Source: an uncultured Cardiobacterium sp.
GTDB taxonomy: Bacteria; Pseudomonadota; Gammaproteobacteria; Cardiobacteriales; Cardiobacteriaceae
Length of the DNA: 32,642 nt
Reading direction: 5' to 3'
Assembly (NCBI RefSeq): GCF_938028825.1
Contig: NZ_CALIZP010000030.1
Coordinates: 1 to 32,642 of the forward strand
Every line of letters begins with the position of its first letter. The first letter of the stretch is position 1. Both the position numbers and the translations under genes were made by a program. The notes beneath the pieces were generated by a model. That model was not told the origin of the DNA and did no database searches. It was given only the letters and a program-made list of their open reading frames with translations. Positions 6,245 through 13,988 of this stretch are shown one piece after another.

Positions 6245-7129
6245 TCACACGTCCCAGTTCTTGAAGCCGGTCAGCCAGCGCGCGAAGTTGGGGTCGCGGT
6301 GGTCGAAGAAGCTGTTCGGCAGGCTGGTAGCCAGTGCGCTGTGGCCGGTATCCAGCGTGGTGAGGCGCAGCATGTCGTCGCTTGTCAGCGCGAAGTCGAA
6401 GATGGCCCGGTTTTCCCGCATGCGTTCGGCGCGCACGGTTTTCACCAGCGAGACGATGCCGCGCTGATAAAGCCAGCGCAGCGCCACCTGCCCCACCGTT
6501 TTGCCGTATTTTTTGCCAATTTCCGTGAGCAGCGGCTGGTTGAAGAAGTCGTATTTGCCCTCGGCGAAGGAACCCCAGGCTTCGACGGTGATGCCGTTCG
6601 CCTGCATGTAGCCCACTTCGCGCGTTTGCTGATGGAAGGGGTTGACCTCAATCTGGTTCACCATCGGCGCGATGCGGTTGAAGGTAGCGAGATCGACGAG
6701 GCGGTCGCTGTGGAAGTTGCTGACGCCGATGGCGCGGATTTTCCCCGCTTCATAGAGTTCTTCGATGGCGCGCCACGCGCCGTGCACGTCGCCGTAGGGC
6801 TGGTGGATGAGGTAGAGGTCGAGGTAGTCGAGTTGCAGGCGGTTCAGGCTGCGCTCGAACTGGGCTTTGGCGGCGTCGTAACCGGCGCTGTTCAGCCACA
6901 GTTTGGTGGTGATGAAGAGTTCTTCCCGCTGGATGCCGCTCGCGCGGAGGGCGCGGCCGACCTGTTCCTCGTTGAAATAGGCGGCGGCGGTGTCGATGTG
7001 GCGGTAGCCGTTGGCGATGGCGTCCGTGACGACGCGTTCGCATTCTTCCGGCGCGACCTGATAGACGCCGAAGCCGAGCAGCGGGATGGCGACGCCGTTC
7101 GCAAGGGTAGTGGTGGTTTGTTGGGTCAT
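6245..7129 (-). CDS. Aldo/keto reductase
   Basis: A 294-residue NADPH-dependent aldo/keto reductase of the bacterial AKR5-like/2,5-diketo-D-gluconate reductase type. The catalytic tetrad is intact: Asp46, Tyr51 (DTAAAYFNEE), Lys76 (TTKLW) and His109 (LIHQP). Further family motifs are GFGVYQV near the start and IGVSNF in the middle. Start chosen at 7129 because GGAGAA lies just upstream; an in-frame ATG at 7174 has no ribosome site. A possible -10 (TATAGC) is at 7177-7182. It lies in a cluster with an alkene reductase and an SDR, which suggests carbonyl detoxification. Confidence 0.93.
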   Translation of the reverse strand: MTQQTTTTLANGVAIPLLGFGVYQVAPEECERVVTDAIANGYRHIDTAAAYFNEEQVGRALRASGIQREELFITTKLWLNSAGYDAAKAQFERSLNRLQLDYLDLYLIHQPYGDVHGAWRAIEELYEAGKIRAIGVSNFHSDRLVDLATFNRIAPMVNQIEVNPFHQQTREVGYMQANGITVEAWGSFAEGKYDFFNQPLLTEIGKKYGKTVGQVALRWLYQRGIVSLVKTVRAERMRENRAIFDFALTSDDMLRLTTLDTGHSALATSLPNSFFDHRDPNFARWLTGFKNWDV

Positions 7130-7342
7130 GGGGGTTCTCCGGTTTAGGGTTGGGTGTGCGGTACTTCGCTCCAATGGCTATACAGGTTTCAACACACAGG
7201 ACGACACATGAAGCACGCTTCTATATGTTGCCCTGATTTGGAAGGGTTACACCTCTCCAAATATTTCCTGACTTTACCGCTCTGAAGAGCGGAGTTTCAA
7301 CCATTAAGGAAGCTTTGGTGAAGTTAGAGCGACGGTTTTTGA
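7130..7342. other. Intergenic region with hairpin
   Basis: No credible ORF of its own. It contains the upstream region of the aldo/keto reductase and a perfect hairpin CCGCTC-TGAA-GAGCGG (7277-7292), followed by AGTTTCAACC. The part from about 7205 to 7345 is less GC-rich than its neighbours. A GC hairpin close to TTCAAC resembles right ends of IS200/IS605 elements, but no transposase remnant can be shown. Confidence 0.4.
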
Positions 7343-7444
7343 TCAGCCATTGTCCGTGGCGGTGGCGGTTTCTGCGGCAGTCGGCGCGGCGTAAGCAGGA
7401 AGGCAGGCGGCAAGCGCCAGGGCAAGCAGGGCGGTTTTTTTCAT
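7343..7444 (-). CDS. Truncated exported protein: signal peptide plus short tail (33 aa)
   Basis: The ATG at 7442-7444 overlaps the stop of the SDR gene (ATGA), and GAGGAGGG lies just upstream inside the SDR gene. The product begins MKKTALLALALAACLPAYAA, a textbook signal peptide with an Ala-Tyr-Ala-Ala cleavage region, but ends only 13 residues later at TGA 7343-7345. The mature protein is missing, so this is probably the 5' stump of a deleted periplasmic-protein gene. The left side of the stump borders the unusual intergenic DNA at 7205-7342, which may be the deletion scar. A genuine micropeptide cannot be excluded. Confidence 0.6.
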   Translation of the reverse strand: MKKTALLALALAACLPAYAAPTAAETATATDNG

Positions 7445-8268
7445 GGGCCTTTGCCCTCCTCGCTCCACCAGTATTGGGCGGTGGCACCGCCGTCGATGAG
7501 GATGTCGCTGCCGGTGATGTAGCCGCCGCGCTCGCTCATCAGCAGCTCGGCGAGGTTGGCGATTTCGTCCGGCGTGCCGCCGCGCCCCACCGGCAGGGCG
7601 GCGAGCATGGCGCGGTAGAAGTCTTTACGCTCGCCGTTGAGTTCGTCGTTGGCGAGCGGGGTGTGGATGATGCCGGCGCTGATGCAGTTCACCCGCGCGC
7701 CGCGTTGCCCCCAGCGTACCGCTGCGGCGGCGACGCGCAGCGCATTGCCGCGTTTGGAAAGCTGGTAGGCGCGCAGGCTGTCGGTTTCGTTTTTGATGTA
7801 GGGCAGGTCAAGCAGCGCTTCGCACGGGGTCAGCGCCAGTTCGCGGTTTTGTTCGGGGGTGAGCGGTTCGAGGCGGTGCGCCGACTGCGAGCCAATCATC
7901 ACCGCCGCGCCGCCCGGCGCAATGATGTCGCCGAATATTTCCAGCAGCACCGCCGTGCCGTAGAGATCCACCTTGAAGAGCAGCGCGGCGGGCGCTTGCG
8001 AGGGCGAGACCCCGGCGGTGTTGATGAGTCCCTTCACCGCGCCGAGCGAGGCGGCCAACGCGGCGACGGCGCGGATGCTGGCGCGGCTCGATACGTCGCA
8101 GGCGGTGGTGTGCACGCGGTAACCGGCGGCGCGCAGTTCTTCCGCCTGCTTTTCCGCGTGTTCGGGTTTAAGGTCGGCGAGGATGAGCTCGCGGCCGACG
8201 CTGACGCGGCGGGCGATGGCAACGCCGATGGCGCCGCTGCCGATGAGGACGATGACTTCTTTTGGCAT
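7441..8268 (-). CDS. Short-chain dehydrogenase/reductase
   Basis: A 275-residue SDR oxidoreductase. The N-terminal nucleotide-binding loop is GSGAIG (10-15), a variant of the classical TGxxxGxG. NTAGVS stands in the place of NNAG, and the active-site YxxxK is YQLSK (about 168-172). The C-terminal GGYITGSDILIDGG is typical of classical SDRs. A GGAGAA ribosome site precedes ATG 8268. A 33-codon exported ORF overlaps its stop. The upstream region carries two perfect inverted repeats, indicating control by a DNA-binding regulator. The substrate is unknown. Confidence 0.92.
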   Translation of the reverse strand: MPKEVIVLIGSGAIGVAIARRVSVGRELILADLKPEHAEKQAEELRAAGYRVHTTACDVSSRASIRAVAALAASLGAVKGLINTAGVSPSQAPAALLFKVDLYGTAVLLEIFGDIIAPGGAAVMIGSQSAHRLEPLTPEQNRELALTPCEALLDLPYIKNETDSLRAYQLSKRGNALRVAAAAVRWGQRGARVNCISAGIIHTPLANDELNGERKDFYRAMLAALPVGRGGTPDEIANLAELLMSERGGYITGSDILIDGGATAQYWWSEEGKGP

Positions 8269-8325
8269 GGTGTTCTCCTGTAATGGAAGCGCGCATTGTA
8301 GGCGGCGGGTGTGGACGGATAAACG

Positions 8326-8362
8326 CTAGCGCGTCGCTAGGGGTTATGAAGGGGATTCATAA
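8326..8362. promoter_or_regulatory. Two adjacent operator-like inverted repeats
   Basis: CTAGCG-CGT-CGCTAG (8326-8340) and TTATGAA-GGGGA-TTCATAA (8344-8362) are both perfect. The second contains T-N11-A with dyad arms, the form of a LysR-type binding box. They lie between the divergent SDR and DUF3298 genes, 57 and 71 bp from the two starts. Confidence 0.65.
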
Positions 8363-8433
8363 AAGACGCGTAACGCTGCCGCTTATCGCGCGGGATTACA
8401 ATAATTGCCCCCTTCAATCACAGAGGAACCCTC

Positions 8434-9261
8434 ATGTCCCGCTCCCTGCTTGCCCTGGCCGTCTGCGCCGCTGCCGCCGTCCACGCCGAACCGCTGCCGC
8501 TGATCAGCAACGACGCCAAATACTGCGTGAAGCCCGATGTCTGCGACACGGTCATCGTTACCGCCATCAATAGCCCCGATGCCGCGCTGAATGCCTATGC
8601 CGACAGTCTTTTCAACAGCGCGGACGATGCGGAAACCGCCGCAGAATACCGCTTTACCGGCTTCGATCACGCCGCGCTGGAAGCGTGGATTACCCGCGTC
8701 GGCAAGGAAGAACTCGGCGATGGTGAAGACGTACCTAACAACGACTATTCCCACGATTACGGCGTCAAGCAAATCGGCGAAACCGCGCATTACCGCCTGC
8801 TTGAATTCATGGTCAGCACCTACCTCGGCGGCGCACACGGCATGTATGGCAGCAGCTTCCACGTCCTGCCGAAAGCGGGCGAGCTACGCCGCCTGACGCT
8901 GGACGACATCCTCCTGCCCGGGCAGCGGCAAAAGCTGGACGCCCTGCAAAAACAGGCTTTCGAACGCGCCCTGAAAGCGGACGGCTACGGCAGCGGGGCG
9001 ATGAGCGACGCCGAAATCAAGGAACTCTACGACACCTTCCCCTTCACCGCCAACGACAACTGGCGCTTCGACAGCAAGGGGCTGGTCTTCCAGTACGCCC
9101 CCTACGAAATTACGCCGTACAGCCTGGGCGCACCGGAAATTCTCGTGCCGACGGCGGAACTGCACGGCATCATCAAGCCGGACATCCTCGCCGAACTGCC
9201 AAGCTGGCAGCGCTACGATGCGGGCAAGGCCGAAAAACGCCCGCAGTGGCGGCAGCCATAA
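8434..9261 (+). CDS. Exported DUF3298/RsiV-like protein
   Basis: A 275-residue protein with an N-terminal signal peptide (cleavage about after residue 18, Ala-His-Ala). The central and C-terminal parts fit the DUF3298 (RsiV C-terminal-like) fold: the YLGGAHG motif (about 129-135), then LRRLTLDDILLPGQ, and later FDSKGLVFQYAPYEITPYSLG, the equivalent of the conserved 'F...YEIaPYa.G' block. Such domains occur in periplasmic or lipoprotein-anchored proteins and may bind cell-wall or lysozyme-like ligands in RsiV; here there is no anti-sigma domain, so function is open. AGAGGAA precedes the ATG. The next gene starts 2 bp after its stop. Confidence 0.8.
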   Translation: MSRSLLALAVCAAAAVHAEPLPLISNDAKYCVKPDVCDTVIVTAINSPDAALNAYADSLFNSADDAETAAEYRFTGFDHAALEAWITRVGKEELGDGEDVPNNDYSHDYGVKQIGETAHYRLLEFMVSTYLGGAHGMYGSSFHVLPKAGELRRLTLDDILLPGQRQKLDALQKQAFERALKADGYGSGAMSDAEIKELYDTFPFTANDNWRFDSKGLVFQYAPYEITPYSLGAPEILVPTAELHGIIKPDILAELPSWQRYDAGKAEKRPQWRQP

Positions 9262-9263
9262 CC

Positions 9264-10291
9264 ATGCGCCTCCTCCTGCTGTTGATGCTGCCGGTGCTGC
9301 CGCTCCCTGCCGTCGGCCTGCACGATTTCCGGGAAAACGGCCGGGGCGGCCTGCAAGACGGGGCGGGTCGGGTGCTGGTGCCCGCCGCCTATCCCGACAC
9401 CGGCTGGGGAACATACGAAGAAGCGCCGTAAGGCGGGGAAATCGAATTTATCGTCAGCCTCCGGCAAGAAGCCCTGCCGCCGGTATCGCCGCCCCGGCCC
9501 GGGCGGCGGGTGATGTCTGTGACCGCGCAGGCAACTCCCTTTACTCGCCGCTCTTCTTCGACAACGGCATGGACCTTTGGCACGAAGGCTGCCGCCGCTT
9601 CGTCGAGCGGGGCAAAGTCGGCTTCGTCAATGGCAACGGGGAGAAAATCATCCCCGCCCGTTACATCGCCGCTGACCCGTTCCACCACGGCTACGTGACC
9701 GTTTACACCGGCAACTGGCGCACGAAATACACAGACGGCGGCGAGCACGCCGTGCTGGAAGCGGCGGACGCGACCGCACAGACCCACATCATCAACCTGC
9801 GCGGCGAGACCGTGCGCGGCAGCACGCAGCCGCTTGCGCCGGCAGACATCAACATCGGCGGGCGCTACTACCCCTATCCCTTCAAGCACAGCCCGTTCGA
9901 GCAATACATCCTGGCGAAACTCGCCGCGACGCCCGCCCTGGCCGAACTCGCGCTTTACGACTACACCGGGCCGCGCGACGGCCTTGTCCTCGGCTTCGCC
10001 ATCACCGCCCGGCCTGACCGCATCGAACCCTACTACCGCCTGAGCGCCTACATCTATGACAAGGAGCGGCGGGCATCCCGCGACGATGAAATGTCGCGCA
10101 TCATCGCCGACCGCGACGGCCGCCTCTACTTCCGCGCCTGGGGCGAAGACACGCCCATCCCGCTGAAAGACCGGCTGCGCGCAGCGCTGGCAGACGCGCG
10201 CGCGGACATGATGCAACGCCGCGACCGCCCGCGCCCCTACCGCTTCAACGCCGTACGCCGCCTGCTTGCATTGCCGTTGCAGTGGTTTTGA
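9264..10291 (+). pseudogene. Exported WG-repeat-like protein, disrupted
   Basis: The ATG at 9264, 2 bp after the DUF3298 stop, opens a signal peptide (MRLLLLLMLPVLPLPAVG) and a WG-type repeat (GLQDGAGRVLVPAAY), but a TAA at 9429-9431 ends the frame after 55 codons. A long frame shifted by one continues from about 9500 to TGA 10289-10291. It contains another clear WG-like unit (KVGFVNGNGEKIIPARY, about 9617-9670) and a C-terminal region without recognisable motifs. Thus an in-frame stop and at least one frameshift between 9430 and 9520 break one gene of about 340 codons. It was probably cotranscribed with the DUF3298 gene. Confidence 0.72.
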
Positions 10292-10318
10292 TACCCCATC
10301 CCCAAGCGATCATCTGCC

Positions 10319-10376
10319 GTAGGGCGGGCTTCAGCCCGCCGCAATCATATTAATGGTGAGCTGAAGCCCACCCTAC
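10319..10376. repeat. REP-like palindromic element
   Basis: GTAGGGCGGGCTTCAGC (10319-10335) and GCTGAAGCCCACCCTAC (10360-10376) are inverted with one mismatch. A second perfect palindrome, GGCGGGCT-TC-AGCCCGCC (10323-10340), is nested in the left arm. Sequences of the form GTAGGGYGGGCTTCAGCCC occur as dispersed intergenic repeats in many proteobacteria. It sits between the WG-repeat pseudogene and the lactate oxidase terminator; the rest of 10377-10492 shows nothing clear. Confidence 0.8.
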
Positions 10377-10492
10377 GAACCCCGTTTTATTTCTTGGGAT
10401 CGGAAGGAGGCGTTGCAGGCGGCCTCTCTGCGTTTTGGGAGGCACGGGCGGGTTTTTTGTCGTGCATGACGTATTTGGCATGCCCCGCCCGC

Positions 10493-10524
10493 AAAAAAGC
10501 CGCCCGGTCATCCGGACGGCTTTT
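10493..10524 (-). terminator. Rho-independent terminator of the lactate oxidase gene
   Basis: On the minus strand AAAAGCCGTCCGG-ATGA-CCGGGCGGCTTTTTT (one internal mismatch), 20 bp after the stop at 10545. Confidence 0.85.
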
Positions 10525-10544
10525 GTATTTAAGGAGCGCCGTTT

Positions 10545-11744
10545 TTATTTGAAGTCGTCTACTGTCAGCAGTTTGCTTTCCTGAATGGCCTTCACGTTGC
10601 GGGTGCCGGCGAGCATCATGTTGATGGCGAGTTCTTTTTTGAACTGGTCCATGACGGAGTTGACGCCTTGCGCGCCGCCGAGGTGCAGGCCGTAGAAGAT
10701 CGGGCGGCCGACGGCGACGATGTCGGCACCGCTGGCGAGTGCCTTGAAGACATGCGAGCCGCGCCGCACGCCGCCGTCGAAAATCACCGGCACGCGCTTG
10801 TTCACCTGCTTGGCAATGCTAGGCAGCATGTCGAAGGTGGCCGGCGCGCTGCCGAGCTGGCGGCCGCCGTGGTTGGAGACCCAGATGGCATCCGCGCCGG
10901 CGTCGATGGCGATGTTCACGTCTTTGGGCGATTGCACGCCTTTGACGATGACCGGCAGGCCGGAGAGTTTTTTCACGTAGCCGATGTCTGCCGGGGTGAA
11001 ATTCTGCTTGGCCTGGGCGAAGATTTCGCCGATGCCCGAACCCTCGCCGGATTTGGTGCCGTCGTTCCGGGTGGCGAGGAAGGCTTCGAGGTTGGCAAAG
11101 CCGAGCGGGAACTTGAAGTTGGTGCGCACGTCGTCTTCCCGGTAGCCGCCGACCGGGGCATCGACGGTGAGGATGATGGCTTTGGCGCCGTATTTTTTGG
11201 CTCGCTCGATGGTGAAGCGGTTGAAATCGTCGTTTTTGCTCATGTAGAGCTGGAAGAAGAAGGGCTTGCCTTCGCCGACGGCGGCGGACACTTCTTCGAT
11301 GGTCTTGTTGCCGTAGGTGCTCAGGGCGGGGATGGAACCGGCCTGAATCATGCCGCGCGCGGTGGCCTCTTCGCCATCGACGTGGGCGAGGCCGTGGGCG
11401 GCCATCGGCGCCTGGATGACCGACACGGTGAGCGGGATGCCGAACAGTTCGGTGGTCATGTCGATGTCGGCGGTTTCCAGCCCGGCGAGGATGCGCGGCT
11501 CGATGTATTTTTTGTCGAAGCTGCTGGTGTTCTCGCGCAGCGACTGTTCGTTTTCCGCGCCGCCGCGCACATAGCCGAAGGCACCGGCGCTCATGCTTTT
11601 TTGCGCTTCCGCTTCCAGTTCTTCCAGATTGACGATGTTCAGCGGCTTGTCCGCCGTGCTGGCCTGATAGTCTTCGGCCAGGGCGGGGGTCAGCGTCAGT
11701 GCCAGCAGGGTGGCGGCGAGGCAGGGTCTTGTCGTTTTCTTCAT
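10545..11744 (-). CDS. Exported FMN-dependent L-lactate oxidase-type enzyme
   Basis: A 399-residue alpha-hydroxy-acid oxidase that should oxidise L-lactate to pyruvate; oxygen as acceptor would give H2O2. Active-site residues match those of aerococcal lactate oxidase by position and context: Tyr58 (FGYVRGGAE), QAPMAAHG (111-118, the Ala of lactate oxidases), Tyr167 (QLYMS), Asp195, Arg202, Lys268 (VKGVQS), His292 and Arg295 (SNHGGRQ), and the phosphate-binding DGGVRRG (323-329). Unlike the usual cytoplasmic enzymes it begins with a signal peptide, MKKTTRPCLAATLLALTL and Ala-Leu-Ala at 21-23, so the enzyme is predicted to be periplasmic. No twin-arginine motif is visible although FMN is a cofactor, so either Sec export with FMN loading outside or an atypical route is implied. 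A good promoter lies upstream. Confidence 0.92.
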   Translation of the reverse strand: MKKTTRPCLAATLLALTLTPALAEDYQASTADKPLNIVNLEELEAEAQKSMSAGAFGYVRGGAENEQSLRENTSSFDKKYIEPRILAGLETADIDMTTELFGIPLTVSVIQAPMAAHGLAHVDGEEATARGMIQAGSIPALSTYGNKTIEEVSAAVGEGKPFFFQLYMSKNDDFNRFTIERAKKYGAKAIILTVDAPVGGYREDDVRTNFKFPLGFANLEAFLATRNDGTKSGEGSGIGEIFAQAKQNFTPADIGYVKKLSGLPVIVKGVQSPKDVNIAIDAGADAIWVSNHGGRQLGSAPATFDMLPSIAKQVNKRVPVIFDGGVRRGSHVFKALASGADIVAVGRPIFYGLHLGGAQGVNSVMDQFKKELAINMMLAGTRNVKAIQESKLLTVDDFK

Positions 11745-11787
11745 GGGCTTTTCCTGATGGGGTGAAATGTTCGGAGCGAACGCGGTG

Positions 11788-11817
11788 TCTATACAGGTAG
11801 TCGCCGGACGCTGTCAA
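11788..11817 (-). promoter_or_regulatory. Sigma-70 promoter of the lactate oxidase gene
   Basis: On the minus strand TTGACA (11812-11817, perfect -35), an 18-bp spacer, then TATAGA (11788-11793, 5 of 6). The start codon at 11744 follows about 43 bp later with AGGAAA as ribosome site. Confidence 0.75.
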
Positions 11818-11829
11818 AACGGCGGCGGC

Positions 11830-13359
11830 TCACAGCAGCCATTCGACCGGCAGCCAGCTCAGGATGATGGTGCTGCTGCGGCGCAGCCAGCTGCTGGCCG
11901 GTTCGCGGGTGTAGGTGACGGTGCGGCCGTTTTCCAGGCTTTGCCATTGCAGTCTGCCGTTGTCGTCGAGGCTGACGGCATAGGCGTGGGTGGGCAGGTT
12001 GGCGGCGAGGTGGCGCGCGAAGTCGCCGGCAAGCGCCGGGCTGTCGATGAGGATGCCGTCTTCGCTGTTCAGCGCGGCGGAGCGCGGGTCCATGTTGAAG
12101 GAGCCGACGAAGACGTATCTGCCGTCGGCGGCGAAGCTTTTGGCGTGCAGGCTGGCTCCGCTGTGGCCGGTGATGCCGCCGTGGCCGCTTGCGCTGATGG
12201 TGGCGCCGGGTTTGAGTTCGTAGAGGCGGATGCCCGCCGCGAGCAGGCGGCGGCGGTATTTGGCGTAGCCGGAATGGACGGCGGCGACGTCGCTGGCGGC
12301 GAGGGAGTTGGTGAGGATGGTGATGCGCACGCCCCGCCCGGCGATGGCGATGAGTCCCGCCGCGCCTTCGGCGGTGGGGACGAAGTAGGGCGAGACGATG
12401 ATGAGTTCGCGCGTGGTTTTGCTGAGGACGGGGCCGATGTCGGCGAGCAGGGTGGCGCTCAGGGCGGTTTTGCCGAGGAGTTTGTCCGGCGGGTCGCTGT
12501 GCAGGGTGGTCGGCCCCCAGTACAGCGGCAGGCTGCCGTCGCGCAGGCGGGCGACGGGGTCGTCCCGGTCGAGGGCGCGCAGGTAGGCGCGGGCGGTGGC
12601 GCTGTCGGGCAGGGCGGGGGCGGTGCGGCTGCCGCTGCCGGGGATGATGAGGGCGACGGGGTAGGCGGCGGCGCCGTTCCAGTAGCGGTCAAAGTCGTCC
12701 GCGATGGCGGTTGTCACCGGGCCGATGCTCAGGGTGTCGAGGTCGGCGAAGAGGACGCCGTCGCCGCTGCCGAAGTATTCGTCGCCGATGTTGCGCCCGC
12801 CGATGATGGCGATGTGGCCGTCGGCGGTGAAGGTTTTGTTGTGCATGCGGCGGTTCAGGCGGGGGAAGTCGCCGAGGTAGCCGAGGATGCGCCAGCGGCG
12901 CTGCATGAAGGGGTTGACGAGGCGGACGCTGATGTTCGGGTGGGCGTCGAGGGTGAGGAGGAGCGGGTCGAGGCTGCGGGTGTTGTTGTCATCGAGCAGC
13001 AGGCGGACGCGCACGCCGCGCGCGGCAGCGCGGTAGAGGGCGGCGGCGAGCAGGCGGCCGGCGTTGTCGTCGTGCCAGAGGTAGTATTGCAGGTCGAGGC
13101 TGCGTTGCGCGCTGTTGATGAGGGCGAGGCGGGCGGCGAAGGCGGCGCGGCCGTCGGCCAGCGGGTAATGGCCGCTGGCGTCGGGGTGTCCGGCTTGCAG
13201 GGCGGTGATGCGCTGTGCCAGCGGGGTTGCCGTTACCGCAGGCAGGCGGTGGGTGGTGCCGATGTTGTTGCGCGGCGGCAGGGGGCGGTAGCTGCAAAGG
13301 GCGGTGGCGATGAGGATGGCGATCAGGATGAGGAGACCGCCGGCAATCTTTTTCAGCAT
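11830..13359 (-). CDS. Phospholipase D family protein, cardiolipin synthase C-like
   Basis: A 509-residue membrane-anchored phospholipase D superfamily protein. The N-terminus has one membrane helix (residues 5-23). Two HKD motifs are intact: HNKTFTAD with IIGGRNIGDEYF (173-196) and HAKSFAAD with FVGSFNMDPRS (405-428). This arrangement matches the ClsC/YmdC type, which makes cardiolipin from phosphatidylglycerol and phosphatidylethanolamine; other PLD activities are possible. Start chosen at 13359, where the membrane helix begins; the in-frame ATG at 13482 would overlap hflD. It lies 11 bp downstream of hflD in the same direction and is probably the last gene of the mnmA-hflD operon. Confidence 0.9.
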   Translation of the reverse strand: MLKKIAGGLLILIAILIATALCSYRPLPPRNNIGTTHRLPAVTATPLAQRITALQAGHPDASGHYPLADGRAAFAARLALINSAQRSLDLQYYLWHDDNAGRLLAAALYRAAARGVRVRLLLDDNNTRSLDPLLLTLDAHPNISVRLVNPFMQRRWRILGYLGDFPRLNRRMHNKTFTADGHIAIIGGRNIGDEYFGSGDGVLFADLDTLSIGPVTTAIADDFDRYWNGAAAYPVALIIPGSGSRTAPALPDSATARAYLRALDRDDPVARLRDGSLPLYWGPTTLHSDPPDKLLGKTALSATLLADIGPVLSKTTRELIIVSPYFVPTAEGAAGLIAIAGRGVRITILTNSLAASDVAAVHSGYAKYRRRLLAAGIRLYELKPGATISASGHGGITGHSGASLHAKSFAADGRYVFVGSFNMDPRSAALNSEDGILIDSPALAGDFARHLAANLPTHAYAVSLDDNGRLQWQSLENGRTVTYTREPASSWLRRSSTIILSWLPVEWLL

Positions 13360-13370
13360 GGGCGGCGGGG

Positions 13371-13988
13371 TCAGCTGAAGTCGAGCCCGCGCAGCGCCGC
13401 TTCGAGTTTGCCGCGCGCGAAGAGGAGGTTCCAGCGGTTGCCGCCGTAGGCGCGCCACAGGCCGGTGGCGCGCACGCCGCACAGCAGCAGGGTGCGGATG
13501 CGGTTGATGGTTTCCGGCTGTTTGAGGTATTCGGGGCGGCCGCCGACCATGATTTTCCCCGCCGCCCGGCTCGCGGTGTCCTGGTAGGCGGCGGCGAGAC
13601 CGGCGAGGAGGTTGGGGTGGTTCGGCGGGTAGTGTTCGGCCTGGCGGCGCGCGTCGTGCAGGCGGGTTTTGAGGATGTCCATCAGGGCGCGGTTTTTCGC
13701 GAGGCGGCGTTCGACGTGCAGGATTTGCGCGCTGTAACGCAGGCTTTGCCGGTCGTTCTTGCCGTTAAAGACGCGCAGGAACGCATCGCGGCCGCGCGTG
13801 AGCGGGTCATGCGGTTCGCCGTAGTAGTCGGCGATGTCGGCGGCGTCATGGCGCAGCAGGCTGGGGATGAGGGTGTTTTCGGCGGCGTCATCGGTTTCGC
13901 CGCGCTCGGCGGCGGCGCGCAGGCGGTCGATGGCGAGGAAGAGGGCGGACATCGCCCAGGCTTGCGCTTCGGTATCGGTGTGCTTCAT
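13371..13988 (-). CDS. hflD: High-frequency lysogenization protein HflD homologue
   Basis: A 205-residue, mainly helical protein of the HflD (DUF489) family. In E. coli, HflD is a peripheral inner-membrane protein that binds lambda CII; its own cellular role is uncertain. Recognisable parts are the N-terminal AQAWAMSALFLAIDRLR, the central RYSAQILHVERRLAKN and the C-terminal NRIRTLLLCGVRATGLWR. Its ATG overlaps the mnmA stop (ATGA, 13985-13988), the same mnmA-hflD order as in enterobacteria, which supports the identification. purB, the next gene in E. coli, is absent and a PLD gene follows instead. Confidence 0.92.
   Translation of the reverse strand: MKHTDTEAQAWAMSALFLAIDRLRAAAERGETDDAAENTLIPSLLRHDAADIADYYGEPHDPLTRGRDAFLRVFNGKNDRQSLRYSAQILHVERRLAKNRALMDILKTRLHDARRQAEHYPPNHPNLLAGLAAAYQDTASRAAGKIMVGGRPEYLKQPETINRIRTLLLCGVRATGLWRAYGGNRWNLLFARGKLEAALRGLDFS

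Noticed and set aside
11767..13449. 560-codon plus-strand ORF opposite the phospholipase D gene
   Set aside because: It is the antisense shadow of a GC-rich gene with two intact HKD motifs; its translation is Gly/Ala/Val-rich with no domain.
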